Position numbers and translations under genes: made by a program | Source of the DNA: CBFHMJ01 sp965656875 | Lineage (GTDB): Bacteria > Pseudomonadota > Gammaproteobacteria > Enterobacterales > Alteromonadaceae | DNA: 64,000 nucleotides | NCBI GenBank assembly: GCA_965656875.1 | Contig: CBFHMJ010000003.1 | Location: 527,767-591,766 of the forward strand | Direction: 5' to 3' | Notes under the pieces: model-generated | The model's database searches: none | The model's input: only the letters and a program-made list of their open reading frames with translations | What the model was told of the DNA's origin: nothing | Shown here: positions 18,781 to 28,116 of the stretch, piece by piece | How the letters are laid out: every line of letters starts with the position of its first letter | Numbering within the stretch: position 1 is the first letter of the stretch

Positions 18781-21447
18781 TTGCGAAAAGCCACCAGAGA
18801 GAGCAATACATTGGAATTTAAAAAAGCGTCGATTTCGCTTAGCGGTATGCAGCGGATACAGGAAGGCGCACTCATCTTTTCGTCTGTTATCGCCTTATTT
18901 CTTCTTTTGGCCTTATTGAGCTTTGATCCCGCCGATCCTGCCTGGTCACAAACTGGTCAACACGCCGCTATTAAAAACAGTATGGGAGCCGTTGGCGCTC
19001 AGCTGGCAGATATCATGCTGTTCGCGTTTGGTTGGGTTGCTTATGCGGTGCCTGTTTCTGTCGCACTGGCCGGGTGGTTTGCCTTCAAACGATTTAGCCG
19101 CATTTTATCCATGGATTTTCTCACCCTTGGGTTAAGACTCATTGGTGTGGTGATGATTATTTTAAGTGCTACCACAATCAGCAGTATCAATTTTGATGAT
19201 ATCTATGATTTTTCCAGTGGTGGCGTGGTTGGCGACATTGTTAAAGACGCCATGATCCCGTATTTCAGCTATACAGGCACATCACTATTACTTCTTTGTT
19301 TTTTATTTACAGGAATAACTTTAACCACAGGTTTGTCCTGGTTGGCCGTCATTGATGCGATTGGTGATGGCGTATTATATCTTTGGCATCGTCTAACCGG
19401 CTTCATCGAAGCTAAATCAGCCCAGCCTGATGATGGTAAAGCGGCGCGTTTTGATGCCATTCGCGATCAGAGTGAGGATGTTTTATTAGGCGATGTTGAA
19501 CAGGATGATTCTCCAGCGTTGGTTAAAAGAAATAAAAAAGAAAGCAAAAAAGACATCGTTGGAAACGATACGGCTATCACAGCCCTGGATAAAACATCAA
19601 CGAATGACCTGTCACCAGGCGATATCCTGGAACCCAAAATAACCCTGCCAGATTCAGTATCTGATGACGAACCACCGTTTACACTGGACGATGACACAAC
19701 CACTGAACCTAAAAAGCCTGACATTCATATTCCTCTGCAAGATGTGGTGATTAAAGAAGACATGGATGACGAATTTTTCAATGTTGAAGCGCTGGTTCAG
19801 GAAGAACGAAAAAACGCTGAAGAACTCTCAGGCAGTGATTTCTTTGCTTCACCTGATGATGAGCCAGCTCCGCCGCAGGCACCAGCAAGCTCAGGAAACG
19901 AGTTACTGGATGCGATTGAAAAGGTTAAACAGCGTAAACTGGAACGGGCTAACATGCCGCCGTTGCCTACATTGGAATTACTCGATAAACCACAACGCTC
20001 CAAAAATCCGGTCAGTGAAGAAGATCTGGAACGGGTTGCCCGACTGGTTGAAGTCAAATTACTCGACTTTAACATTCAGGCTAATGTGGTTGGCGTTTAC
20101 CCCGGTCCGGTGATCACACGATTTGAACTGGACTTAGCACCAGGTATTAAAGTCAGCAAGATCAGCGGTCTGGCCAAAGACTTAGCTCGTGCGTTGTCTG
20201 CAATCAGTGTCCGTGTGGTCGAAGTGATTCCGGGTAAGTCAGTTATCGGTCTGGAACTGCCAAATAAATACCGTGAAACCGTTAGTATTTCCGAAACGCT
20301 TGCCAGTGAAGAATTTAAGCAATCCAAATCGCCGTTATCTATGGTGTTGGGTGCAGACATCAGCGGTCAGCCCGTCGTGGTTGATTTAGCCAAAATGCCT
20401 CATTTACTCGTGGCTGGTACGACCGGCTCTGGTAAGTCAGTCGGGGTGAACACTATGTTGATCAGCTTGTTATATAAGTCGTCACCAGAAGATGTTCGCA
20501 TGATCCTGATTGATCCGAAAATGTTGGAACTATCCGTTTATGAAGGTATTCCGCATTTGTTGTCTGAAGTCGTGACGGACATGAAAGAAGCCGCGAATGC
20601 ATTGCGTTGGTGTGTCGGCGAAATGGAGCGCCGCTATAAACTTATGTCGGCACTGGGTGTCCGAAATCTGAAAGGCTATAACGAAAAAGTTCAACGAGCG
20701 ATTGATGAAGGTAATCCACTGTCTGATCCACTCTGGAAACCGAGTGACAGTATGGACGAAGAAGCACCGAAATTAGGCAAGCTTTATACGATAGTCGTTG
20801 TCATTGATGAATTTGCCGACATGATGATGATTGTTGGTAAGAAAGTCGAAGAACTTATCGCGCGTATTGCACAAAAAGCCCGTGCAGCCGGGATTCACTT
20901 GATTCTGGCGACACAGCGACCGTCTGTTGATGTTATTACTGGTCTGATTAAAGCCAATATTCCAACACGAATTGCCTTCCAGGTGTCGTCACGAATTGAT
21001 TCTCGCACCATTCTCGATCAACAAGGTGCGGAAAATCTACTGGGGCAGGGTGACATGCTCTATCTACCGCCAGGTTCCGGCGTGCCAACTCGGGTTCATG
21101 GTGCCTTTGTTGCGGATCATGAAGTTCATGCTGTGGTTGAGGATTGGAAAAAGCGTGAAGAGCCACAATATATAGATGAAATACTGTCGGGTGAAAGTGC
21201 AGAAGAAATTCTGTTACCAGGTGAACAACCCGAAGGCGCTGATGATGATACTGATGAACTGTATGATCAAGCGGTTGCATTTGTGACTGAAACTCGCAGA
21301 GCATCAGTGTCCGGTGTACAGCGTAAATTTCGAATTGGCTATAACCGGGCTGCCAGAATAGTAGAGCAGATGGAAGTGAGTGGTGTTGTCAGTGCGCCTG
21401 GACACAACGGCAATCGTGAAGTTATCGCGCCACCACCCGTCAAATAG
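18781..21447 (+). CDS. ftsK: DNA translocase FtsK
   Basis: An 888-residue septal DNA pump. Four membrane helices lie within about residues 30-195, then an acidic proline-containing linker to about residue 385. The motor has Walker A AGTTGSGKSVGVN and Walker B VVVIDEFADMMM, and a C-terminal winged-helix gamma domain begins near DELYDQAVAFV. It clears chromosome ends and activates XerCD at dif. The start is uncertain: TTG 18781 opens the frame, TTG 18811 has a better purine-rich upstream (GAGAGAG), and the first ATG is at 18847. The linker is short compared with E. coli FtsK. Confidence 0.95.
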   Translation: MRKATRESNTLEFKKASISLSGMQRIQEGALIFSSVIALFLLLALLSFDPADPAWSQTGQHAAIKNSMGAVGAQLADIMLFAFGWVAYAVPVSVALAGWFAFKRFSRILSMDFLTLGLRLIGVVMIILSATTISSINFDDIYDFSSGGVVGDIVKDAMIPYFSYTGTSLLLLCFLFTGITLTTGLSWLAVIDAIGDGVLYLWHRLTGFIEAKSAQPDDGKAARFDAIRDQSEDVLLGDVEQDDSPALVKRNKKESKKDIVGNDTAITALDKTSTNDLSPGDILEPKITLPDSVSDDEPPFTLDDDTTTEPKKPDIHIPLQDVVIKEDMDDEFFNVEALVQEERKNAEELSGSDFFASPDDEPAPPQAPASSGNELLDAIEKVKQRKLERANMPPLPTLELLDKPQRSKNPVSEEDLERVARLVEVKLLDFNIQANVVGVYPGPVITRFELDLAPGIKVSKISGLAKDLARALSAISVRVVEVIPGKSVIGLELPNKYRETVSISETLASEEFKQSKSPLSMVLGADISGQPVVVDLAKMPHLLVAGTTGSGKSVGVNTMLISLLYKSSPEDVRMILIDPKMLELSVYEGIPHLLSEVVTDMKEAANALRWCVGEMERRYKLMSALGVRNLKGYNEKVQRAIDEGNPLSDPLWKPSDSMDEEAPKLGKLYTIVVVIDEFADMMMIVGKKVEELIARIAQKARAAGIHLILATQRPSVDVITGLIKANIPTRIAFQVSSRIDSRTILDQQGAENLLGQGDMLYLPPGSGVPTRVHGAFVADHEVHAVVEDWKKREEPQYIDEILSGESAEEILLPGEQPEGADDDTDELYDQAVAFVTETRRASVSGVQRKFRIGYNRAARIVEQMEVSGVVSAPGHNGNREVIAPPPVK

Positions 21448-21468
21448 CACAGATAAAAGCAGATAGTA

Positions 21469-22101
21469 ATGATTAAATCTTTTAAAACGTTTTCAACGGC
21501 CATTGTCGGTTTAATGGCGATGGTCAGTTCTGCCAGTCAGGCGGCTGATGCCAGCCAGGCATTGCAACAACAAATCAAAACACTAAACAGCTACCAGGCA
21601 ACGTTTGCTCAGCAAGTACTGGATGCGGATAAAAAAGAAGTTCAAACCGGACACGGTGAGTTCATGATGTCTCGCCCGGGGTTGTTCCGCTGGGAATCAA
21701 AAGCACCTGGTGAAAACCTGATGATTTCGGACGGCAAAACATTATGGCTTTATGATATTGAACTGGAGCAGGTGACGTTAATGGACGCCGATGCTGCGGT
21801 TGATTCAACACCATTCGCTTTGTTAGCCAGTGATGATCCCGCGCTGTGGAAGCGCTATGTGATTGAACAGCAGCGTGACGCATTCACGATTTTCTCCACC
21901 AATGAAGAAAGTCAGGTAAAAGCGCTTACCGTAACTATTAAAGACGGTAAATTAACAGCGCTTAGTATTCTTGATGTTAGTGAACAATCGAGTAATTACA
22001 CCTTTAGCAATATTCAGATTAATCAGCCGCTGGCTAAAACCAACTTTAGTTTAACGTTACCCGAAGACGTTGATGTCGATGATCAACGGAGTAACCGTTG
22101 A
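21469..22101 (+). CDS. lolA: Outer-membrane lipoprotein carrier LolA
   Basis: A 210-residue periplasmic protein with a signal peptide cleaved near residue 25 (SQAAD). The LolA fold signatures follow: LNSYQATFAQQVLDA, SRPGLFRWE and ISDGKTLWLYD. It shuttles lipoproteins from LolCDE to LolB. It lies 21 bp after ftsK and overlaps rarA by 4 bp, which suggests co-transcription, as in E. coli. Confidence 0.94.
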   Translation: MIKSFKTFSTAIVGLMAMVSSASQAADASQALQQQIKTLNSYQATFAQQVLDADKKEVQTGHGEFMMSRPGLFRWESKAPGENLMISDGKTLWLYDIELEQVTLMDADAAVDSTPFALLASDDPALWKRYVIEQQRDAFTIFSTNEESQVKALTVTIKDGKLTALSILDVSEQSSNYTFSNIQINQPLAKTNFSLTLPEDVDVDDQRSNR

Positions 22102-23444
22102 AATCGCTGAACCTTGATTTCTCTCCTGATGTGAAACCTCTGGCCGCCAGGTTGCGGCCATCCACGCTTGATGAATATTTCGGCCAGCGCCATTTGATTG
22201 GCGAAGGCAAACCTCTTCGTGCTGCCATCCTTTCGGGTAAATGCCATTCGCTGATTTTGTGGGGGCCACCAGGCACAGGTAAAACCACACTCGCTGAATT
22301 AATCGCTCAATATGCGAATGCCGCCATAATCCGCTTGTCGGCAGTTACATCTGGCATCAAAGAAATTCGCGAAGCCATTACTCAGGCTCAGTCTAATTTA
22401 CAAATGCAAGGCACCCGAACGCTGTTATTTGTGGATGAAGTACATCGCTTTAATAAATCGCAACAAGACGCGTTTCTACCTTTTATTGAAGATGGCACCA
22501 TTATTTTTGTCGGTGCAACAACTGAAAACCCCTCTTTTGAATTAAACAATGCGATTTTGTCCCGTGCGCGTACTTATCTGTTGCAGAAGTTGAGTGAAGA
22601 CGATTTACAGGTTGTACTCAATCGAGCCTTAAACGATGCAGAAAAAGGGTTGGGTGGACAACAACTCACCATCAGTGATGAAGACAAAGTCTTGTTGTGT
22701 GGCCTGGCTGATGGCGACGCCAGAAAATTACTGAATTTTATTGAATTGTGCGCTGATTTAGCGGAAACCATTAATGGCGAAAACGTCGTCACGAAAGAGG
22801 TCATAGCCCAGGTATCAGCGGGTAATCGAGCCAGTTACGACAAACAAGGCGATCAGTTTTATCAACTGATATCGGCGTTTCACAAATCTGTTCGTGGTTC
22901 GGACCCTGATGCCGCACTGTACTGGTATAGCCGCATTCTGGCGGGCGGTGGCGATCCGTTATACGTAGCGCGACGTTTACTGGCTATTGCCAGCGAAGAC
23001 GTTGGTAATGCCGATCCTCGCGCATTAACCATTGGTCTCAATGCCTGGGATATATTTCATCGGGTTGGTCCGGCAGAAGGTGAGCGAGCAATTGCACAAG
23101 CAGCGGTTTATATGGCGGTCGCACCAAAAAGTAATGCTGTCTATACCGCGTTTAAACAAGCACGACACGATGCAGAAAATCTTCCACCGTTTGACGTTCC
23201 GCTACACTTACGAAACGCATCAACTTCGCTGATGAAATCGTTAGGTTACGGGGAAACATATCGCTACGCACATGACGAACCCGGCGCTTATGCGGCAGGT
23301 GAATGCTATTTGCCGCCGGAGTTGGACGGCAAGCACTACTATCAACCTACGGACCGAGGCATGGAAAAATCAATGGCCAGTAAGTTGGACTATTTAGACC
23401 AGCTTGATCAACAAGCACCGAATCGACGGTATCAGGATGATTAA
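22098..23444 (+). CDS. rarA: Replication-associated recombination protein RarA (MgsA)
   Basis: A 448-residue AAA+ ATPase of the RarA/WRNIP1 family. The N-terminus has PLAARLRPSTLDEYFGQRHL, Walker A GPPGTGKTTLAE and Walker B LLFVDEVHRFNK, and a C-terminal tetramerisation region follows. It acts at stalled replication forks. It starts with TTG inside the lolA stop (TTGA overlap), which indicates translational coupling. The end overlaps crcB by 8 bp. Confidence 0.95.
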   Translation: MKSLNLDFSPDVKPLAARLRPSTLDEYFGQRHLIGEGKPLRAAILSGKCHSLILWGPPGTGKTTLAELIAQYANAAIIRLSAVTSGIKEIREAITQAQSNLQMQGTRTLLFVDEVHRFNKSQQDAFLPFIEDGTIIFVGATTENPSFELNNAILSRARTYLLQKLSEDDLQVVLNRALNDAEKGLGGQQLTISDEDKVLLCGLADGDARKLLNFIELCADLAETINGENVVTKEVIAQVSAGNRASYDKQGDQFYQLISAFHKSVRGSDPDAALYWYSRILAGGGDPLYVARRLLAIASEDVGNADPRALTIGLNAWDIFHRVGPAEGERAIAQAAVYMAVAPKSNAVYTAFKQARHDAENLPPFDVPLHLRNASTSLMKSLGYGETYRYAHDEPGAYAAGECYLPPELDGKHYYQPTDRGMEKSMASKLDYLDQLDQQAPNRRYQDD

Positions 23445-23817
23445 GTCACTGTTGTTTGTTGCCCTGGGTGGCGCGTTTGGCTCTTCCTTACGCTTTCTGA
23501 TGTCAGAGAGTATTTACTTTATGCTGGGAAGGGGATTCCCTTTTGCCACACTGACCGTTAATATTCTCGGTTCTTTTCTGATGGGTGTGTTATACGCGCT
23601 AATCGAACACGAATTAGTAGAATTGGCCCCCTGGCGTACCTTTGTCGGGGTGGGATTTCTTGGGGCGCTGACAACATTCTCCACATTTTCTATGGATACC
23701 TTGCTGTTGCTACAACAAGGTGACTGGTTAAAAGCCGTGGTGAATGTATTTTTGAATGTATTCGTATGTATTTTTGTCGCCTGGCTAGGAATGAATTTAA
23801 TCAATATTAAAGGCTGA
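23437..23817 (+). CDS. crcB: Fluoride channel CrcB/Fluc
   Basis: A 126-residue, four-helix membrane protein with the Fluc signatures GGAFGSSLRF, TLTVNILGSFLMG and GFLGALTTFSTFS. It is a dual-topology homodimeric fluoride exporter. The start at ATG 23437 overlaps the rarA stop, and this gives the usual length of about 127 residues. No fluoride riboswitch is seen in front, which fits expression from the upstream operon. Confidence 0.94.
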   Translation: MIKSLLFVALGGAFGSSLRFLMSESIYFMLGRGFPFATLTVNILGSFLMGVLYALIEHELVELAPWRTFVGVGFLGALTTFSTFSMDTLLLLQQGDWLKAVVNVFLNVFVCIFVAWLGMNLINIKG

Positions 23818-23827
23818 ATTAGAACTC

Positions 23828-25114
23828 ATGTTAGATCCAAAGTACCTTCGTACAGACTTAGAAAAAACAGCTGAATTGCTGGCTACCAGAGGTTATACCC
23901 TGGACGTTGAAAAACTAAAACAACTTGAAGAACAACGTAAAGAAATCCAGGTAAGAACAGAAAACCTGCAAAGTACCAGAAACTCCCGTTCCAAAGCGAT
24001 TGGCCAGGCTAAAGGTCGTGGTGAAGATATTCAGCCGCTACTGGCAGAAGTCAGCGATTTAGGTGATCAGCTGGACGCAGCGAAAAAAGAACTCGCTGAA
24101 TTACAAAGTGCGTTAAATGATATTGCGCTGTCTGTACCAAACCTGCCAGATTCATCAGTACCTGTGGGTAAAGATGAAGACGAAAACGTAGAAATCAAAA
24201 AGTGGGGTGAGCCTCGCCAGTTTGATTTCGAGATTAAAGATCACGTTGATTTAGGCGAAGGCCTGAATAAAGAACTGGACTTTGAAACCGCTGCTAAATT
24301 AAGTGGTGCGCGTTTTGTGATGTTAAAAGGCCAGGTTGCACGTATGCACCGTGCGCTTGCTCAGTTCATGATTGACTTACACACCACTGAACACGGCTAC
24401 ACAGAAGCTTATGTGCCAGTACTGGTTAATCACGAAAGCTTATATGGTACGGGTCAGTTACCAAAGTTTGGTGAAGACTTGTTCCATACCCAGTTAAACG
24501 AAGGTGATCGTCAGTTCTCACTGATCCCGACGGCTGAAGTACCACTGACCAACACTGCTCGTGACGTCATTTTTGGTGAAGATGATTTACCTGTGAAACT
24601 GACTGCACACACGCCATGTTTCCGTAGTGAAGCAGGGTCGTATGGCCGCGATACCCGTGGTCTTATTCGTCAGCACCAGTTTGATAAAGTTGAGCTGGTA
24701 CAACTGGTTAAGCCTGAAGAGTCAATGGCTGCGCTGGATTCACTGTTAGGTCACGCTGAAGCCGTGCTGCAAAAGCTAAATCTACCATACCGTGTTGTGA
24801 CACTTTGTACTGGTGATATGGGCTTTGGTGCGACCAAGACGTTTGATATTGAAGTCTGGTTACCAGCTCAGGATACTTACCGTGAAATCTCATCATGCAG
24901 TAACACCGGTGATTTCCAGGCGCGTCGTATGCAAGCGCGTTACAAAGGAAAAGACATGAAAAAACCTGAATTGATCCATACATTAAACGGTTCAGGTCTG
25001 GCAGTAGGTCGTACACTGGTCGCGGTATTAGAAAACTACCAGCAAGCAGATGGCCGCATCGAAGTACCAGAAGTGTTAAGACCTTATATGGGTGGTTTAA
25101 CGCACATTGGTTAA
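23828..25114 (+). CDS. serS: Seryl-tRNA synthetase
   Basis: A 428-residue class II synthetase. The N-terminal long antiparallel coiled coil (about residues 30-100) binds the tRNA-Ser extra arm. Motif 2 is seen as FRSEAGSYGRDTRGLIR and motif 3 as NGSGLAVGRTLVAVLE. It charges tRNA-Ser and the Sec tRNA. It follows crcB by 10 bp and has a strong terminator. Confidence 0.97.
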   Translation: MLDPKYLRTDLEKTAELLATRGYTLDVEKLKQLEEQRKEIQVRTENLQSTRNSRSKAIGQAKGRGEDIQPLLAEVSDLGDQLDAAKKELAELQSALNDIALSVPNLPDSSVPVGKDEDENVEIKKWGEPRQFDFEIKDHVDLGEGLNKELDFETAAKLSGARFVMLKGQVARMHRALAQFMIDLHTTEHGYTEAYVPVLVNHESLYGTGQLPKFGEDLFHTQLNEGDRQFSLIPTAEVPLTNTARDVIFGEDDLPVKLTAHTPCFRSEAGSYGRDTRGLIRQHQFDKVELVQLVKPEESMAALDSLLGHAEAVLQKLNLPYRVVTLCTGDMGFGATKTFDIEVWLPAQDTYREISSCSNTGDFQARRMQARYKGKDMKKPELIHTLNGSGLAVGRTLVAVLENYQQADGRIEVPEVLRPYMGGLTHIG

Positions 25115-25147
25115 CAGGTACACAGAGACTGTTCTTTAACAGCATAT

Positions 25148-25176
25148 AAAAGGAGCATTTTGATGCTCCTTTTTTG
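25148..25176 (+). terminator. Terminator after serS
   Basis: An 11-bp stem AAAAGGAGCAT/ATGCTCCTTTT with a 4-nt loop followed by more T, 33 bp after the serS stop. Confidence 0.88.
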
Positions 25177-25361
25177 TATCCGCTTGTTTACTACAGGGTT
25201 TTCAGGTGAACAAAAAACACTTTATTCACTGATAAGTTAGTGTTAGTTTTTCAATGTCAGGGGCAATGTCCCGTCAGAGTGTGTTTTATTCCCCGGTTTA
25301 TCTCGCCAGGTAACATGAATAATGTTGGGCGCTTTAAACAATTCAATTGCAGGTAATTTGC

Positions 25362-25538
25362 GTGGCAAAAAAGAAAGTCGTTGAGACCAAAGTGGTGGAA
25401 AAGAAAGTCAGGGTCAAATATGACCCCGTTAAATCAGTATTACGAGCACTTTACTGGCTGATTATTCTCGGTTTTATCAGTGCTGTGTTGTATATCGGCT
25501 ACGAAGCGTTTGTTGGCGTTATGAAAGCCACCCACTAA
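25362..25538 (+). CDS. Small single-helix membrane protein, unknown
   Basis: From GTG 25362 the product has 58 residues; a TTG at 25347 would add five. It has a very basic N-terminal stretch rich in Lys and Val repeats (about residues 2-24), then one hydrophobic helix (about 30-50). The shape is that of a small inner-membrane protein. It is convergent with tusE and follows serS after 247 bp. No family was recognised. The reading frame composition and membrane helix make it a plausible gene, not a certain one. Confidence 0.5.
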   Translation: MAKKKVVETKVVEKKVRVKYDPVKSVLRALYWLIILGFISAVLYIGYEAFVGVMKATH

Positions 25539-25549
25539 ACAGCGACCGC

Positions 25550-25879
25550 TTAGATACATTTTGCCGGTTTCGGCAGTCCGGCAATACGAGTGGCTTGTTT
25601 TGCTGGTCCTTTAGGAAAAAGCGTATACAAATATTTGCTGTTTCCCTTATCGTCGCCCAGCTTTTTGCCAATCGCTTTGACTAACATCCGAATCGCTGGA
25701 CTCGTTTTATATTCCTCGTAAAAATCCCGCACAAAATTAACGACTTCCCAATGAGCATCCGTTAACTCAATATTCTCTTCTGCCGCAATAATGGGAGCCA
25801 GTTCACGGCTCCAGTCTGTACTGTTCGCCAGATAACCGTTTTTATCGGTCTCGATGGTTTTTTCACCTAATTGGAACAT
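25550..25879 (-). CDS. tusE: TusE/DsrC-family sulfurtransferase
   Basis: A 109-residue DsrC-like protein. The conserved penultimate cysteine (KPAKCI, Cys108) is present. The second cysteine found in true DsrC proteins of sulfate reducers and sulfur oxidisers is absent: the equivalent segment reads GPAKQATRIAG. This favours the TusE role, receiving persulfide from TusBCD and passing it to MnmA for 2-thiouridine in tRNA. It closes the tusD-C-B-E series. Confidence 0.88.
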   Translation of the reverse strand: MFQLGEKTIETDKNGYLANSTDWSRELAPIIAAEENIELTDAHWEVVNFVRDFYEEYKTSPAIRMLVKAIGKKLGDDKGNSKYLYTLFPKGPAKQATRIAGLPKPAKCI

Positions 25880-25902
25880 GTGTGTCTCGTTTTTACTGAA
25901 CG

Positions 25903-26178
25903 TTAGTAAGAAATAACCGGGCTGTGCGCCAACGTTAAGGCAACAAATTCATCCCAGGTTATTGCATTGATTTGCTCACTGCTGGTTAACTGTCTCGCCG
26001 TTAAATCGTCGTTTAGTGCGTAACATGCATGATTAGCGGTGATACTCGCGATATGAGGTAAATTGATGCTGTAAACGCCATCCTGACACCATAACACTGC
26101 ATCGTCGGCGGCCAGTTCCTGACTGAACTGTGCCAGCGCATCGTTCGACAGCGAATGATTGATGATATAAAGCGCCAT
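25903..26178 (-). CDS. tusB: TusB/DsrH-like sulfur relay subunit
   Basis: A 91-residue small protein of the DsrH/TusB family, beginning MALYIINHSLSN, with a middle region DDAVLWCQDGVY that resembles TusB. It forms the TusBCD hexamer with the two upstream products. It lies between tusC (30-bp gap) and tusE (23-bp gap). Confidence 0.85.
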   Translation of the reverse strand: MALYIINHSLSNDALAQFSQELAADDAVLWCQDGVYSINLPHIASITANHACYALNDDLTARQLTSSEQINAITWDEFVALTLAHSPVISY

Positions 26179-26208
26179 AATTAATCCTGTACTGTGTAAT
26201 GGCTGTGA

Positions 26209-26562
26209 TTACAGCGAAATAACCTGGTCAAACGTATGATGAAAGGCACCCAGTTCGTCCCGTGAAAGCGGTGTGATGGGTAAACTGATGACATCCTCAG
26301 TAACACCATATTGCTGCATATCGGCGGCCAGAACATATAATGTGTCGATGTCGTATAGCTCAATCGCTTTGAGTAATGCCAGATAGTCCTGGCTCTGTAG
26401 CTGTTCTGGCTGTTGACCAGCACGAAGCAGATTCACCCCCGGCCCACGAATTAACAGTGCAACTTCTTGATCCAATGATGCGAATGCAAAGGCCATTTCA
26501 ACCGCTTCTTTTGCGTTCGGTGTGTTTAACGGACTGCCGTTGATCGTGATTAATACCTTCAT
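26209..26562 (-). CDS. tusC: TusC/DsrF-like sulfur relay subunit
   Basis: A 117-residue DsrE/F-like fold protein with N-terminal beta strand VLITINGSPLNTPNAKEAVE and LLIRGPGVNLL, typical of TusC. It is a structural subunit of TusBCD. The gene overlaps tusD by 4 bp. Confidence 0.87.
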   Translation of the reverse strand: MKVLITINGSPLNTPNAKEAVEMAFAFASLDQEVALLIRGPGVNLLRAGQQPEQLQSQDYLALLKAIELYDIDTLYVLAADMQQYGVTEDVISLPITPLSRDELGAFHHTFDQVISL

Positions 26563-26957
26563 TTGAAATGAATCACCTTATCCGCTTCTGATGCGGCTTG
26601 CACGAACTCAAATAACCCAACGATTTGCCAGGGAGCGGCCACGTTTGCTTCAAGGGTTGTGTCTGGCATGTCCTCTTTGCTTTGTTCATCAAACACGCCG
26701 CGCTTAACACTCGCAGAAATACAGGTTTTTAACGGGATAGCATGTTCAGTCGCAAAGGTGCGAAACAATGCCTGGCTATCCAGTTCATTCGGCGCAATAT
26801 TCAGCAACGGATTAGCGTGGTGCGCTCCGTCCTGATGAAAGAAAAGGGTAGTAATAGAATGTCCTTGTTTGATCACCGCTTCGGCAAATTTTAAGGCAGA
26901 GAGCGACGATTGATGATTCGAGGGTGGGGTGGTGATAAGAATTACAAAGCTAGCCAT
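26559..26957 (-). CDS. tusD: TusD/DsrE-like sulfurtransferase subunit
   Basis: A 132-residue DsrE-like protein. Cys79 in LKTCISASVKRG is the persulfide-carrying cysteine (Cys78 in E. coli TusD). It is the first of four genes tusD-C-B-E, accepting sulfur from IscS via TusA and relaying it to TusE. It lies downstream of yccA, separated by a terminator. Confidence 0.9.
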   Translation of the reverse strand: MASFVILITTPPSNHQSSLSALKFAEAVIKQGHSITTLFFHQDGAHHANPLLNIAPNELDSQALFRTFATEHAIPLKTCISASVKRGVFDEQSKEDMPDTTLEANVAAPWQIVGLFEFVQAASEADKVIHFK

Positions 26958-26990
26958 AGACGATCAATAAATAACAGGTCAATAAAAACT

Positions 26991-27012
26991 AAAGGCTCCA
27001 TAAGGAGCCTTT
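26991..27012 (-). terminator. Terminator after yccA
   Basis: A 9-bp stem AAAGGCTCC/GGAGCCTTT with a 4-nt loop; on the minus strand it is followed by AGTTTTTATT. It separates yccA from tusD. Confidence 0.75.
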
Positions 27013-27032
27013 ATATCAGTTACCAGTAACGA

Positions 27033-27701
27033 TTAATCGTCGCCGCCAGCAAATGACATCAGGATGTTTAGCAAGCTAACAAAGATGTTGTATAGAGATA
27101 CGAACAACGTTGTCGTTGCAAGAATGTAGTTTCTTTCGCCGCCGTTAATGATAGCGCTGGTTTGCATTAGGATTGCACCTGAAGAGAACAGGATGAACAA
27201 TGCGCTGATAGCAAGCTGCATCGCTGGTAATGCAAGGAAGATATTCGCGATCATACCAATGATAAGTACCACGAATAACGCTGTCATCATGCCACCAAGG
27301 AAAGACATGTCTTTCTTCGTGGTTAACACGTAGCCAGATAACGCGAAGAAGATTAGGGCTGTGCCACCAAAGGCCATCATGACGATTTCACCGCCACCGG
27401 CACCAATAATCATGTTAAGTACAGGGCCAATGGAATAACCCATGAAACCTGTCAGCGCGAATACTGCCGGGATGCCCGCCGCAGAATCAGCTGTTTTGTG
27501 AATGACAAATAGTAGTCCATAAAAACCAACCAGCATTAAAATCCAGTGAGGCGCCGGTAGGTTTAACGCCATTGCTGTACCCGCAACAACTGCACTGAAT
27601 GCCAGAGTCATTGCAAGTAACATATAAGTGTTGCGTAACACTTTATTCGTTTCCAGCACTGAAGCAGTAGCTGCACGTTGATACACGGTATTGTGATCCA
27701 T
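27033..27701 (-). CDS. yccA: BAX inhibitor-1/YccA family membrane protein
   Basis: A 222-residue protein with about seven hydrophobic helices and the BI-1 family hallmark near the end (NYILATTTLFVSLYNIFVSLL). E. coli YccA is an FtsH substrate that modulates FtsH proteolysis. It lies next to the tus genes, as in E. coli, where yccA neighbours tusE. Confidence 0.92.
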   Translation of the reverse strand: MDHNTVYQRAATASVLETNKVLRNTYMLLAMTLAFSAVVAGTAMALNLPAPHWILMLVGFYGLLFVIHKTADSAAGIPAVFALTGFMGYSIGPVLNMIIGAGGGEIVMMAFGGTALIFFALSGYVLTTKKDMSFLGGMMTALFVVLIIGMIANIFLALPAMQLAISALFILFSSGAILMQTSAIINGGERNYILATTTLFVSLYNIFVSLLNILMSFAGGDD

Positions 27702-27882
27702 AATTGTCTCCAGTTACATCGACATATAAGGGTTGTACTATATAAATATAGTAACTGATGGAAATCTTAGAGATTAAATGGGGTAATTTAAAGGTTAATT
27801 CAAGGATATTTCGTAACAAAAATAAAAATTTAAAAAAAGGCTTCACTTTTCAAATTTTTAAGGCTAGTATACGCGCCACTTC

Positions 27883-27973
27883 GGAGAGATGGCTGAGTGG
27901 TTGAAAGCACCGGTCTTGAAAACCGGCATACGTTAATAGCGTATCTAGGGTTCAAATCCCTATCTCTCCGCCA
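27883..27973 (+). tRNA. tRNA-Ser (UGA)
   Basis: A 91-nt type II tRNA with acceptor GGAGAGA/TCTCTCC, a long variable arm, and anticodon TGA in the loop CTTGAAA. The encoded CCA ends at 27973. Its 3' end is repeated at 29.9 kb (see repeats). Confidence 0.96.
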
Positions 27974-28116
27974 CATTCCAAAAAGCCCGCTGAGTTTTCA
28001 GCGGGCTTTTTTCGTTTTAGACGTTTCAAAATTATCTGGCACTGATTGGTGGTGTAGGTGTACTTAATGAGACTTCTAAATAGCGTTTATTACGCACGTA
28101 TCCCAATCTTCATTCG
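27946..28116 (+). repeat. Direct repeat copy 1: tRNA-Ser 3' end plus flank
   Basis: About 170 bp beginning in the T arm of tRNA-Ser and covering its CCA end, the terminator, and a downstream stretch with the landmark TAGCGTTTATTACGCACG. A diverged copy lies at 29,884-30,059, and the two enclose about 1.77 kb. Such duplication of a tRNA 3' end is typical of tRNA-directed integration, although here the repeat runs well past the tRNA. Confidence 0.85.
27980..28012 (+). terminator. Terminator after tRNA-Ser
   Basis: A 13-bp stem AAAAGCCCGCTGA/TCAGCGGGCTTTT with a 4-nt loop, followed by T residues. A degenerate copy occurs at about 29,919-29,950 within the second repeat copy. Confidence 0.9.

Noticed and set aside
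25550..26957. Dissimilatory sulfur oxidation (dsrEFH-dsrC) locus
   Set aside because: TusE-like protein lacks the second DsrC cysteine and no dsrAB genes are near, so a tRNA thiolation role is more likely.
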